Source of the DNA: 2-02-FULL-48-14 sp964356195
GTDB lineage: Bacteria; Patescibacteriota; Gracilibacteria; UBA1369; 2-02-FULL-48-14
Direction of reading: 5' to 3'
DNA: 42,807 nucleotides
Assembly (NCBI GenBank): GCA_964356195.1
Contig: CAYHGP010000006.1
Location: 1 to 42,807, forward strand
Below the pieces are notes generated by a model, which saw nothing but the letters and a program-made list of their open reading frames with translations, was not told the origin of the DNA and made no database searches. Shown piece by piece: positions 22,418 through 33,000 of the stretch (its first letter is position 1; each line of letters opens with the position of its first letter). Position numbers and translations under genes: made by a program.

Positions 22418-23851
22418 ATGGACACGTTTGCAGCTCTGGAAACCATGACCGCTCAAAATTCTCTTCGTGCTATTCCTCGCGAACATATGTACGCCAAGTA
22501 TCCTCGCACCAATGTCACTAAAAAAATGATTTTGGACATGGCTCAGGAACACGGCGTTCAATTCGTTGATTTCCAATTCACCGATATCAATGGGGTCCTC
22601 AAGGCCATCACGCTGCCTGTTCACAAGCTTGAAGACGCCATCGACAACGACATGTGGTTCGACGGGTCTTCTATTGATGGATTCACGACGATCACCGAGT
22701 CCGACATGATTTTGCGTCCCGACCTCAATACCTTTGCGATTTTGCCTTGGACGCTTGAGGGCGAAGACGTTACCGCTCGACTTATTTGTAACGTGATGCT
22801 CCCGGATGGAACTCCTTTTATGGGAGATCCTCGCAATATTTTAATTCGCCAACTTGAGGAGGCAAAAAAATTGGGACTCACGTTCAATGTGGGACCCGAG
22901 CTTGAATTTTTCCTCTTCCAGGCGGATGAAAATGGAAATCCTACCCTCGTCCCTCACGACAAGGCCGGTTATTTTGATCAGACTACGGACGATGCGCTGC
23001 AAATTCGCCGGCACATGGCTTTTGCCCTCGATATGATGGGCATTGAAGTGGAACGTATGCATCACGAGGTGGCTGCCGGACAGAGTGAAATCAACTTCCG
23101 TTATGGAAACGCTCTCCACATGGCGGACAATGCCGTTTCCTTCAAACTTACGCTGAAAGCTTTGGCAAAAGATTTAGGGCTTCATGCCAGCTTTATGCCC
23201 AAGCCGATGTTTGGAGTGAACGGAAGCGGAATGCACGTACATGAATCGCTGGCTTCAATTGCTGACGGATCCAACAAGTTCTACGATAAAGACGGGACCT
23301 ACTCGCTCTCTGCCATGGCTCAAAGTTTCGTGGCCGGACAGCTTCTGCATATTCGTGCCATGAACGCTGTTTTGAATCCTATTATTAATTCCTACAAACG
23401 TCTCGTGGTGGGTTATGAGGCTCCGGTGAATGCCGCATGGGGACAACGCAATCGCAGCGCGCTCATTCGCGTGCCTCGCATCAGTCCTGCGGTTTTGGAA
23501 AAGGGTTCGCGTGTAGAAATTCGCTGCCCCGATCCTGCTTGTAATCCTTACCTTGCGTTTGCCGTTTTGCTTGCCGCCGGTCTCGATGGAATCAAAAAAG
23601 GTCTCGTGGCTCCTGCTCCTGTGGAACAAAATATTTGGGAGCTCACGCCGAAGGAAATGAAGAAGATGGGAATTAAGACCGTGGCGAGCAACTTGAAAGA
23701 AGCGCTCGACGAACTTGAAAAAGATGAAGTGATTCGTGGCGCGTTGGGAGAAGAAACCTTTCAGAAATTTTATGCCGCTAAAATGGCCGAATGGGAGGCC
23801 TATCGCACTTACGTTTCTCCTTGGGAAACCGACCGTTACTTAGATTGCTAA
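22418..23851 (+). CDS. glnA: Type I glutamine synthetase
   Basis: Makes glutamine from glutamate, ammonia and ATP. The 477 residues hold the family motifs: VDFQFTDINGVLKAIT, then MWFDGSSIDGFTTI, the catalytic-domain GPELEFFLF, GVNGSGMHVHES (ATP site), and the NRSALIRVPRIS stretch. The region where adenylylated enzymes have their Tyr (NLYDLP-type) reads APVEQNIWELTPKEM instead, so the enzyme is of the GSI-alpha type, regulated otherwise. Start 22418 is upstream of the core; Met 22445 and Met 22484 are possible alternatives. The 3' end overlaps holA by 12 bases on the other strand. No obvious promoter is clear in the 178-base gap. Confidence 0.97.
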   Translation: MDTFAALETMTAQNSLRAIPREHMYAKYPRTNVTKKMILDMAQEHGVQFVDFQFTDINGVLKAITLPVHKLEDAIDNDMWFDGSSIDGFTTITESDMILRPDLNTFAILPWTLEGEDVTARLICNVMLPDGTPFMGDPRNILIRQLEEAKKLGLTFNVGPELEFFLFQADENGNPTLVPHDKAGYFDQTTDDALQIRRHMAFALDMMGIEVERMHHEVAAGQSEINFRYGNALHMADNAVSFKLTLKALAKDLGLHASFMPKPMFGVNGSGMHVHESLASIADGSNKFYDKDGTYSLSAMAQSFVAGQLLHIRAMNAVLNPIINSYKRLVVGYEAPVNAAWGQRNRSALIRVPRISPAVLEKGSRVEIRCPDPACNPYLAFAVLLAAGLDGIKKGLVAPAPVEQNIWELTPKEMKKMGIKTVASNLKEALDELEKDEVIRGALGEETFQKFYAAKMAEWEAYRTYVSPWETDRYLDC

Positions 23852-24811
23852 GAGGACACGTTCCAGGGCCAAATAATACGGGTCTTCTTCCCTTGGTTTC
23901 AGGGGGAGGAGGCCCGTTTTGAGTCGTCGGTCGATATCAAGGAATTTCTCCAAAGCCGTTTTCATTTCACCGGCCGTGAAGTTTTTCGCAAAGCGCAAAG
24001 TGTTTTGAACTACAAAAGGGTGAACGCCCATTTTTTTTGCGATCATTGTGGGAGGCAAATTTTCCTCGGCCAGCGCGCGCATTTCGAGCATGAGGCGGAA
24101 CTGACGCACAATCATTGAGAAAATATATGGAGCTTCTTCGCCTTGGTCTTGAAGTTGGCGAATTGTTTTGAGTACGCCCGGGAAGTCTTTGCGGGCGAGC
24201 TGGTCCGTCATCGTGAAAATGGATTTCTGAACGTTGTGAGTCACGACTTCATCAATCATTTCCGCCGTGATGTTTTTGCCTTGCGCGAAGAGGCTGAGTT
24301 TTTGGATTTCGCTTTCCAGGTTGAAGAGATCATCTCCGAGAAGGCTGGTCAAATAGCTGGCGGCATCGGTGGACATGAGGGCGCCTTGGCCTTGGGTGCG
24401 GCGTTGAATCCACGTGTTGAGCAAGGCTCCTTTGGGTTTGAGGAAGAGGCGATTGGTCGCTAGGGAAGACAATTTTTTAAAAATGCTGGTGCGTTTGTCC
24501 GGGTCTTTTAATTCCGTCATCACCAGGATGGTGGTTTCCGAAAGTTTTTCGAGAGCGGGGAGCAGCAAGTTGGCTTCTTCCGCCTTTCGTCCGCTGAGGA
24601 AATTTTTAAGGATAACGAGCCGTTTTTCAGAGAGAAATGGGGCCGTGGATATTGAACCAATAATTTGTTCAATATCACAGCTTTCTCCATCCAGTTCTTC
24701 CAAATCGGTATCGCCGTGTTTTTCCACAAAAGCTTCTTTCCAACGTTTCACCTCTTGGAGAAGGGAAAAGCTGTCTTCACCGGACATGAGGAAGAGATTG
24801 GGCTTGTTCAT
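23840..24811 (-). CDS. holA: DNA polymerase III subunit delta
   Basis: The delta subunit opens the sliding clamp during loading. The 323-residue protein has the family's opening FLMSGEDSFSLLQEVKRW, then the clamp-interaction region SISTAPFLSEKRLVILKNFL, the loop with LLNTWIQRR, then domain III with the typical YIFSMIVRQFRLMLEM and a C-terminal DPYYLALERVLL. It starts 4 bases after the stop of the 1685-residue secreted protein and probably shares its transcript. This is an odd partner for a replication gene. The 3' end overlaps glnA by 12 bases. Confidence 0.92.
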   Translation of the reverse strand: MNKPNLFLMSGEDSFSLLQEVKRWKEAFVEKHGDTDLEELDGESCDIEQIIGSISTAPFLSEKRLVILKNFLSGRKAEEANLLLPALEKLSETTILVMTELKDPDKRTSIFKKLSSLATNRLFLKPKGALLNTWIQRRTQGQGALMSTDAASYLTSLLGDDLFNLESEIQKLSLFAQGKNITAEMIDEVVTHNVQKSIFTMTDQLARKDFPGVLKTIRQLQDQGEEAPYIFSMIVRQFRLMLEMRALAEENLPPTMIAKKMGVHPFVVQNTLRFAKNFTAGEMKTALEKFLDIDRRLKTGLLPLKPREEDPYYLALERVLLAI

Positions 24812-24815
24812 GCCC

Positions 24816-27800
24816 TTAGTTTATCGCTTTCTCTGTGGAAACGTCCACATATTCGGAGAGAGACGGGGGTGTGTTCAAGAGGATGCGGCTGTCGTAACGA
24901 ATCACGAGACCTCCTCCTTCAAGGGTTGGAGGGGCCACGAAGCGGGCGGCATCCATCAAGTGTTGGATGTTTCCATAGAGGGAACCGTCCACCGTGAGGA
25001 CTCCGTCCACGGGGCTGCGCCAATCGCCATTCGTATCGGTGTCCTTGGAATTTCCATAGAAGTTCTGGTCGGTGTAATAGACTCCCACGTTATGGTACGA
25101 AGTGTTTTTAAAGTAAATGTCTCCTCCCTGAACCACGAAGGCGACGGAAGGAAGATTTTTGTAATCGCTCAGGTCAGTCGAAGTCGCATAGCTGATGTCG
25201 CCGGCGATTACGAGGTCGGCATTTTCAACAATAATGGTCCAGGCTCCTGCAGGCACTTCCAAGCTTCCGAGGGTCAATTTTCCTGCGGACGTGGTGCAAG
25301 TGCTGACTCCGAGACATCCGTTGAAGTAAAGAATATTGCTGTCCGGATTGTTGGAGTTGGAGAGAGCGCCGGCTAAACTGCTCCAGTTGTCGGAGGCGGT
25401 GCTGCCGTTTCCGGAAGTGCTGTCGACGTTGCTGGATTGCAGTGTCACCGTGTTACGCGTGGCTTGGCTCACATGGCTTTCCGTCGTGGTTTCCACTGTT
25501 GTTTTTCTCCACAGGTCGGTTACGGTGTTCACAATTTCACAGACGTAGGAACTTAGGTTTCCAATGAGGCCGGTCGAGGAAGAATCACTGTCACAGAGAG
25601 AGATTGTGGTTCCTGTCGGGTCGCTCAAATAGGTGCTTGAGCTGGTTGTTTCTTCACTGCTGCCTTCCAGAATTATAAGCGCATCGGTGTTGGCATAATT
25701 GCTGGTGGCCTCGTCTTCATCGACGAAGATACAAGAGATGTCGGAGCCGCCTTCAAGGGCGACTTCCAAGTACACATCTCCAGCGTTTTCGGTGAGCAAG
25801 TAGGAACACAGCACTACGAGTCGAGCGCTGGCAGTGAGTGAATCAATTCCGTCGTAGACTTGGAGTTCAGCATCATTTTGGAATTCTTCGGTGAGACATT
25901 CGTCGGCCCCGTCGGAACATTCCAGACCGGAGTTGATGATTCCCACGTAACGGATGCGGATGACGGCTATGTCGACTACCGTGCCGGCGTTTTCAATCAC
26001 GACCTTGTTGTAAGGGGAAGGATTTTCGGGGGAATAATCGGGGTCGTAACAAACTTCGGTGGAAGTGAGGTCGCCGGAAAGGGGATCGTATTCGCAGACA
26101 TCAATGAGGGTGGATTCCGATGTGTTGTCGTCGTAGGCAAGGTAAGGAATGAAGGTTTTGTAGAAGTAGGTGTCGAAACTTTCCACGTAAGGAACAATGT
26201 ACTCTTCGTTGTGAAGTTCATGACAGGTTGCTTCATTGGTGATGTCGGGACAGCCGAAACCCATGTTCACGAGCGTGGAGTAACGGCTGTAGGCCGTGGC
26301 GCTGGTGAGTTCGCTGTAATTGGTGGCCAATTCCACGTCTCCTCCGGAGCTGGTGCCGTCTCCATTTTTTCCTTCCAAAGTTCCGTCCCACATACTGTCG
26401 GTGAAGGTGATGTCCTCTTCGCCGCCGGCGGGGTCGTATTGCAAGGTGTAGAATGCGCGGTCTTCATCGTGGGCGAAGAACACGTTTTCATCGGAGTGGG
26501 AATTCTTTTCGAGTGAGAAGTTGAAGGTGAAGATGAATTTGCTGAAGGTTCCGAGTTCTTGAATTTCAACAGGGAGGGTGTCGGAACAGGATTTCCCTTC
26601 ACCTTGCGTATCGACGCTGATTTCGGCGTCTTCACAAATGTCTTCGAAGATAATATCCACGCAATCTCCGTTGCCGACATCTTCAATGGTCACATCGCCG
26701 GTGGCGGTATCGTAGGTTCCGTTGTTATCGTCATCGTAGAGAATGGTTCCGGCGGTGTCTCCACAGTAGTAACTCACATCGAGGTCTTCGCTGGAGTCTT
26801 CGGTATCCACACAAATTTCGGTGCTTTCGTCGGCGCCTTCTACGGTGTCGATGGAGTCTTCGCCGAAGCTTACGTCAAGACAGACATTGCTTCCGCCGCC
26901 TCCTCCTCCGCTGGTGTCGTCGTCGTCATCATCGCCCGAACTGTCATCGTCGCCTGGCGTGACGGTTGTTGTTCCTTGGGTGATGCTGAAGGCGTCGGTA
27001 CAAATGAGAGCTTCGCCCTCAATATAAGAGGTCACGGTGTCGCCGGCCACGCCACCCACGTAGGTCGCGGTGACGGTGGTGCTGGTGCCGCTCACGGCAA
27101 CTTCCAAGTGGCCGTCGCTTTCGGTTGAGGCGCTTCCGGAGCTGTAATAAAGATCGCCGGAACCTGTGTTTGCAATAATGAGATTTCCGGACCAAGCGGC
27201 GTCGCTTGCCGTTACCATGGTGCTGATAGCGATGGTTCCCGCGGTGGCGTCCGAAGCGGACATGACGTAAGAGTCAGGACTCATTTCCACGTCAATACAG
27301 TAGTTTCCACCTGAAGTTCCTTCTTGAGTGATAGTGAAGACGTCGTTACAAAGAGTGTCTTCATCTTCAATGTAAGACGTCACAATGTCTCCGGCAACTC
27401 CGCCGACGTAGGTCACGGTCACCGTTGTAGCGGTGCCGGAAACCGGGATTTCCAAGTGTCCGTCTCCATAGGCTGAAGCGCTGCCATCCGTGTAGTAGAG
27501 GTCTCCTGAACCCGTATATTCCACAATCAAATTTCCCGTCCAGAGGGCGTCGCTGCCGGTCACGTCAATGGTGACGGTGATTGTTCCTGCGTCGGCATCC
27601 GTGGCGGACATGGTGTACGAGTCCGGATCCATTTCGAGGTCCACACAAACGTAGGATTCTTCTTCTTCGAGGGGAGGAAGTTCTTCATCAGCGAAACAGG
27701 CGGCTTCTTCGGTGAGTATGCCAAGAGTGATATAATTCCCTTCCTCGTAGTTTTCAAAACATAGGGTTCCTGTGTAGCTTGTGTAACCGGTAATGCTGAC

Positions 27801-29873
27801 GTCGGCCGTGTTGGTATTGCTGTCGCTATCCACCAAGGTTGTTCCTGTGGAGTCGTAGGCATCGAGAGTGAGAGTGGTTCCCGTGTAGGCGGTAGCCGTG
27901 TTATCGGTATAGCCGGCCGCTTCTAAAGTTCCCAGGTAAGTGGTGTCGGAAACATTGAGGGTGTAATCCCAACATACTACATTGGTGCCGTAGAGAGTGG
28001 CGAGGTCCGCTGCATCCGTAAGATCGATGGGGACTTCGGTTCCGGTGGAATCAATAATGTAAGGAGTGCCGAGAGTGAGGTCTTCACATACGGGAGCGAT
28101 TTCTTCGGGAGTTTCGCTAGGAATGACATCTCTACAAGTGGGGTCGGTGGGGTAGAGGTTGCTGGTGACGGTGATGTCGGCTCCCGGAGTTCCTCCTGTG
28201 ATTTCAACGGAGTAACCCATCACCAAAGTATGAGTACCGGTCATAGTGACTCCTGTTGCCGGGTCGTAAATACTTCCTACACCGTCACTGGTGCTTACGG
28301 TGAAAGGAGGAGTGAGGATTCCGGTTGTTGTGTTTCCCGTCCAAGTCACGGTCACGGTTCCCGCCATGTCGTCTGCGGTGATGACAAGAGGAGATACAAT
28401 ATGGAGTTCAATACAGTCGTTTTCTGTGATGGTGTAATCAAAGCTGTCGTTACAAAGATTGGCCACATCGTCACTGACGCCGTCTCCGTTTTCGTCGTCG
28501 AGGCCCACGCTTACGGTGTTAGAGCCCACTTCCTCGCTGTAGTAAGCTACCGTCCAATCGGTGGTGGTGTAAGGAGTGGTAGTGCCATCAAACGTCGCAT
28601 TCAAATCCGTGGATTCGTAGGTCACGCTGTATGGCCAATCGGTTCCTTCGTCGAAATCAGCATCCGCATCAATTCTGATATTGGCTTCATAAGGGCCTTC
28701 CGCAGGCAAGCTGATTCCGGGGCTGGTGATGTCGAGGTCGGTACAGTAAGGAAATTCGAGTTCCACTTCACACACGCCGCTTCCACAGTAGTCGACGCCG
28801 TTGTAGTCGGACACACAAACGGTGATGGCGTCGCCGGGTAAGGAATTGTTGTAACGCACGGTACTGTCTCCGCCTTCCAGGTCATTGCCCTGTCTTTTGA
28901 AAGATCCACTTGCATCGGGTGAGGCTCGAGAGCTGTCGTATTCATAGGCTTGGTAGTGGAAGGTGGAATCACCGGTGATATCGCTTCCATCGGTTCCCGT
29001 GGCGGTGACTTCGAGGTCGGTGTCATTGAAAACGTCGGCTACGGAAAGAGAGCTGGGGGTGATGGCGAGGGAGTCACAAGCCACTTCTTCACATTCGTAG
29101 TTGGTGACTAGGGTCGTGGTGTGATTGTTCCAATGGTATCCTGTTTCGCCATCTTCTTCCACTTCTTGCCAACAATCGGAATCACTCCAGTCACCACAGG
29201 ATTGATCGTAAGCATAAAAGCTTACATAAAGGGCTGAGTCGGTGGTAGCGCTATCTCCAGTCACTACATCCTCATCAAAATCAAAATCTAGTGTTTCATA
29301 AAACCAACGGTACTCTTGATCGCTCGTATCTACATCGCCATCTGCATCGTAATCATTGTATCCGGGAATAAAAGGTCGATCTCCTCGATCTGTAATTCCG
29401 TACTCCCACTGAATGTAGTCCGGGTATACCGCATCACTACTCGTGTCTCCTCTCACTATAGTGACTTCGAGTCCTCCGTCGTCGGTTGCGGTTCCACCGT
29501 CACAGGAAACATAACCCGATGGAGTGCTACACTCCATGGTGGATAAATCTATTGAATCAACAAAATCATCGTGAAGATAGAAACGCAGGTACTTAACATA
29601 CATGTAGTATTCATACCCCTCCGTATAACCTGAGGTATTAGTATATCCATGCTGGTGCCAAGCATCGGTATCCGGACAGTAGACGGTCTGTTCATAGTCT
29701 GAATCTGCGGAGGTGCCGCTCAATTCACCCTCAATAGTGCTTGAAGTTGGACCGGAGAAATGTCCCCCGCCAAAGGTCGCGGCTGAGGAAAGTTGCACGC
29801 CAATCAGCAAGCCAAAAATGAGACTGGAAATCCCAAAAGTGGTTCTATTTGATTTTGTAAACAGGTTTAACAT
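24816..29873 (-). CDS. Giant secreted modular surface protein, 1685 residues
   Basis: A signal peptide is clear: basic start, hydrophobic ISSLIFGLLIGVQLSSAA at residues 15-32. The mature chain is acidic and rich in Ser, Thr, Asp and Gly. At least seven beta-sandwich-like modules each open with a Cys motif of the kind C-[V/I/E/T/L]-D-L and close with another Cys such as LCND, suggesting paired disulfides. Two of these modules are near-copies (26976-27647). Calcium-type loops occur (DYDADGDVDTSD, DENGDGVSDD). A linker of Asp and Gly follows. The last ~180 residues contain GAWTIIVENADLVIAGDI and end near RILLNTPPSLSEY, a segment common in large candidate-phyla surface proteins. No sortase motif or C-terminal membrane segment was seen. 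Probable role: adhesion or surface display. Confidence 0.85.
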   Translation of the reverse strand: MLNLFTKSNRTTFGISSLIFGLLIGVQLSSAATFGGGHFSGPTSSTIEGELSGTSADSDYEQTVYCPDTDAWHQHGYTNTSGYTEGYEYYMYVKYLRFYLHDDFVDSIDLSTMECSTPSGYVSCDGGTATDDGGLEVTIVRGDTSSDAVYPDYIQWEYGITDRGDRPFIPGYNDYDADGDVDTSDQEYRWFYETLDFDFDEDVVTGDSATTDSALYVSFYAYDQSCGDWSDSDCWQEVEEDGETGYHWNNHTTTLVTNYECEEVACDSLAITPSSLSVADVFNDTDLEVTATGTDGSDITGDSTFHYQAYEYDSSRASPDASGSFKRQGNDLEGGDSTVRYNNSLPGDAITVCVSDYNGVDYCGSGVCEVELEFPYCTDLDITSPGISLPAEGPYEANIRIDADADFDEGTDWPYSVTYESTDLNATFDGTTTPYTTTDWTVAYYSEEVGSNTVSVGLDDENGDGVSDDVANLCNDSFDYTITENDCIELHIVSPLVITADDMAGTVTVTWTGNTTTGILTPPFTVSTSDGVGSIYDPATGVTMTGTHTLVMGYSVEITGGTPGADITVTSNLYPTDPTCRDVIPSETPEEIAPVCEDLTLGTPYIIDSTGTEVPIDLTDAADLATLYGTNVVCWDYTLNVSDTTYLGTLEAAGYTDNTATAYTGTTLTLDAYDSTGTTLVDSDSNTNTADVSITGYTSYTGTLCFENYEEGNYITLGILTEEAACFADEELPPLEEEESYVCVDLEMDPDSYTMSATDADAGTITVTIDVTGSDALWTGNLIVEYTGSGDLYYTDGSASAYGDGHLEIPVSGTATTVTVTYVGGVAGDIVTSYIEDEDTLCNDVFTITQEGTSGGNYCIDVEMSPDSYVMSASDATAGTIAISTMVTASDAAWSGNLIIANTGSGDLYYSSGSASTESDGHLEVAVSGTSTTVTATYVGGVAGDTVTSYIEGEALICTDAFSITQGTTTVTPGDDDSSGDDDDDDTSGGGGGGSNVCLDVSFGEDSIDTVEGADESTEICVDTEDSSEDLDVSYYCGDTAGTILYDDDNNGTYDTATGDVTIEDVGNGDCVDIIFEDICEDAEISVDTQGEGKSCSDTLPVEIQELGTFSKFIFTFNFSLEKNSHSDENVFFAHDEDRAFYTLQYDPAGGEEDITFTDSMWDGTLEGKNGDGTSSGGDVELATNYSELTSATAYSRYSTLVNMGFGCPDITNEATCHELHNEEYIVPYVESFDTYFYKTFIPYLAYDDNTSESTLIDVCEYDPLSGDLTSTEVCYDPDYSPENPSPYNKVVIENAGTVVDIAVIRIRYVGIINSGLECSDGADECLTEEFQNDAELQVYDGIDSLTASARLVVLCSYLLTENAGDVYLEVALEGGSDISCIFVDEDEATSNYANTDALIILEGSSEETTSSSTYLSDPTGTTISLCDSDSSSTGLIGNLSSYVCEIVNTVTDLWRKTTVETTTESHVSQATRNTVTLQSSNVDSTSGNGSTASDNWSSLAGALSNSNNPDSNILYFNGCLGVSTCTTSAGKLTLGSLEVPAGAWTIIVENADLVIAGDISYATSTDLSDYKNLPSVAFVVQGGDIYFKNTSYHNVGVYYTDQNFYGNSKDTDTNGDWRSPVDGVLTVDGSLYGNIQHLMDAARFVAPPTLEGGGLVIRYDSRILLNTPPSLSEYVDVSTEKAIN
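26976..27299 (-). repeat. Module copy B of the giant protein (108 residues)
   Basis: Begins at CIDVEMSPDSY and ends at FSITQ. By hand alignment without gaps, 74 of 108 residues match copy A just upstream in the protein. Recent duplication is implied. Confidence 0.85.
27324..27647 (-). repeat. Module copy A of the giant protein (108 residues)
   Basis: Begins at CVDLEMDPDSY and ends at FTITQ; followed by an eight-residue linker and then copy B. Both copies keep the central TGSGDLYY and VGGVAGD motifs. Confidence 0.85.
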
Positions 29874-29874
29874 G

Positions 29875-30027
29875 TTATTCAGCTAGAAAAGTAGGTGCTT
29901 CTTCAGGAGTTGTAATTTCGGATGAACCTTGCTCAGGTGCCTGAGAATTTTCGGGTCTTTTCTCTGTTTGGCCGCAGGCACTTAAGAAGAGAGAACTTAA
30001 GAGGATGATTTTAAATATTTTCTTCAT
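29875..30027 (-). CDS. 50-residue lipoprotein between the giant genes
   Basis: The 50-codon frame reads MKKIFKIILLSSLFLSAC, then GQTEKRPENSQAPEQ and an acidic tail ending PTFLAE. It is a textbook lipoprotein signal with lipobox LSAC, giving a mature peptide of about 33 residues rich in Glu, Pro, Ser and Thr. The stop is one base before the ATG of the 1685-residue gene and the start is 14 bases after the 1736-residue gene. That spacing, the lipobox and the polar tail together make this a real gene. Such short lipoproteins are often anchors, spacers or toxin-like (entericidin) peptides; none of these can be chosen here. Confidence 0.75.
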   Translation of the reverse strand: MKKIFKIILLSSLFLSACGQTEKRPENSQAPEQGSSEITTPEEAPTFLAE

Positions 30028-30041
30028 ATTGTTAATTAACT

Positions 30042-33000
30042 TTATTCATCTTGTAAATCAGCAGCTCCTGATTCTCCACCTGTGCCGTCTTGTAAGGGAT
30101 GCACCTCGGGGCGTCCAGAACCCAGTTCAGGTCTAGGCCCTGTACCTTGGTCGCTAGGATCAGGTTCCTTTTCACCTACCAATTCAGGCGTCGTTTCCTC
30201 GGAATAAGCCACTGCAACTCCGGCACCAATAACATGGGTACCTTTGCGGGCGCTGAGGTAGTCGCGGACTTCGGCTTGGGCGGCTTGGTTTCCGCCCCCT
30301 GTGACTTTCACTTCCACATTGAGAGGTTCGTTCATAGTGACCGTGAAGTTCACACATTTTTCGTAGAGACCCACGGTTTTCACTTGCTTGGTGGTCAGGA
30401 TGACTCGCGCGTCCTCGTAGCGTTGAGTGTCGCGGAGTTGTTTTACGATATCGGCGTATTTTTTGTAAATGGCTCTTGATCCTTCTGGAATTTTGTCGTA
30501 AGTGGAGAGGAAGCTTCCAGTTGGTGTTTTCGTTTGTGCAAGTTGGAAAAGCTGTACCAGTTGAGCTCCTTCTGCTGGAGAGAAAATAATGTCGGCGGCG
30601 TCCAATACTTCGAGTCCGATTTGGCTGTGCATGAGCTTGTCGGGGTTGCTCTCCGCTATTTTGTCGCTGCCTTCATAGCCGAGGGGGGAAAGTACTCCTG
30701 TGGCCACTTCTATGAATGCTGCGATTTCTGGGCCGGTGAGGGTGGGGAAGGCCGCGCGCAAAGCCTCTGGTGTAATATTGGTAGCGTCCAGCATTCGGCC
30801 CTTCCCTTCGGGATCCCAGAAGTTTTCTCGGTATCCTTCAATTCCTTCGGTACCCACCATGATGTGAACGATGCTCCCTGCGGTGATTTCAGAGGCTGTG
30901 TAGTCTCCTCCTTCTCCACCAATGGGAGCTACGCTGTGTTTGCTTGCGGGATCGAAGAACTGTTTAACCATTTTTTCGGCGACGGAAGCGGCCATCCCTT
31001 CAGGGTACTCCGGAGGCTTCATTCCTCCTTCAATGAGGTATTTAGTGGTTTGTTTCGTGTTCCACTCAATGTTGTGTTCTCGAGCGGCTTCAAAGGGACC
31101 CGGTTCTCGGCTGTAAAGTTCACCGGCGGCTTCAACCGTGCAAGCTTGAAGCATATAGGTCATTTTGGTGTTGTCCCACCATTCTATTGGTTTGCCGGGA
31201 GGTACCGCCATGGCTGCAGCTTGTTCAGTTATATCTTTCACGAGTGCGCCATAGTCGGCTGGGGTGCCGTCTTCATTGACGCCCAAAGAAAGATTTTTGT
31301 ATTTACGTCTTCGAGTGAAATCAGCCTGTTGTTTTTCGTCGAGATCGGCATAGGGTCTGTTTTGTCTTACGCCATCTTTTACGAAAGTTGTTGCAGGATC
31401 CCAAGCGAGCAAGGTGCTTGCCATCGCTTCAATTTCACCACGAGTGGTTTCATCGAGTGCAGGCCCCGTGTGTTCTTGGTCGAGGAGTCCACGCATTTGT
31501 AGTCGGATGGCCTCACGGTTGGCTTGGTCATCGATGATTTCGGTCAGCGCGTTTCCTTCAGCAATTCCTCCCTCCGTTCCCATGGCTTCTTTGCTCGCAT
31601 AGATGCTCGATTCTCCGCCTTCTCGATCGGCGACAATTTCAGCTTGGGTTCGCGTGCCCCCCATGGCTTCGGTGTAGTGGAGGTGAGACGAACTTTCTCC
31701 TTCCATGACCCTGCTTTCAACGTGAGGATTGTTGGTGATGTAGAGTTTGACGCGGTGGGTTTGGCCGAAACTTTCGAAAGGGAAGTATTCGTCCACACGG
31801 CGAATGAAGAGTTTGTCAGATTTATCGAGGTTCAAGTAGATGGAGCCTTCGGGACCGATGTAACTTTGAATACCTGACTTGGGATCCACGTAAAGGTCTA
31901 CGCTGCCGTCCACTTTGAAGACGTCCAGTTTGATTTCTCCGTCGCGAGTCCCTTCCAGGTGCAGGCCTTGTTCTTCCACTCCGTGTAAGCGTGCATCCAT
32001 TTCTGCTTGGCTTGCGGCACCTCGGATGGATAAATCTTGAGATTGGGTGATGGTGGTGGAGCCATTCTTGGCTTCACGTTGTAAAAGTCCCGATTCGTAA
32101 ACGTGAACGGCTTGTATTTCTCCCGGAGCCACCGCTGCTTGTGTGGCCAGGGCTCTTTGGATGCGTACTGCCGCCACGTAGTCGAGGTTTACGGCTTCTT
32201 TGGGTCGGCTGTAGGCCAAGAATTTTTTACCTCTCCATCCCATCTTTATATAAGGAATAGGGAATGCCATCCCTGGGATGTAGGCGAGACCGAGACCCAA
32301 GAACTGGACGTGCTTTAAATCTTCAATGGCTTGATCTCCAAATTGTTGATGAAGACCCACGAGCATATTTTGCTGGAATGCTTTGAACTCCTCTGCCGTC
32401 ATGGTTCCTGGAACGAGCAGGGATTCATAGGTTCGGAGGGCGTCCGCTACCGTTTCCTTTTGTTTTTCGCCAATTTTAGCGGCCTTTCTCTCGACAACCT
32501 GCTTCATGTTGCGATCAATCCCTACCGTGAGTACGAAGGCGGTTGCCATGGAAGAGGCATCAAGGCCAGCTCCGGCTCCTACGCTGATTTTCCATACGCG
32601 GTGAGGGCCCATTTCATATCCCAGGTTCACGCCCGCTCCTATTCCTAGCCCTGCATTAGGTCCCGTTCCTGTATTATCAAGTCCCACTTGAGCTCCGGCG
32701 TGAAAACCGACGTCAAATTGTCCGAATTTGCTTTGGCCAAACTCTTTGTGGCCGGCAAGTCCGGCGTGAAACTCGAATTGATGGGTGATGGTGTTGTTTT
32801 TGAAACCCACGTGCATGACCAGAGACCCATCGTCCGTGAGAGGGATTGGCACGTTGGCATCGAAGGCGCCACCAATATCAGGTTTTCCTCCGTCAATGCT
32901 GTTCATAATGATTCCTGCCGTTCCTAAATTGAACTCATGGAGATTGTCGCTCGCTTGTTTGAGTTCGGCGGGGGACAGGTCCATTCCCATTTCTTGAATC

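Noticed and set aside
24414..25376. A 320-codon plus-strand frame across the holA and giant-gene ends
   Set aside because: It is antisense to two well-supported genes and has no family pattern.
25860..29546. Several plus-strand frames antisense to the 1685-residue protein
   Set aside because: Low-complexity shadows of a repetitive Ser/Thr/Asp-rich gene.
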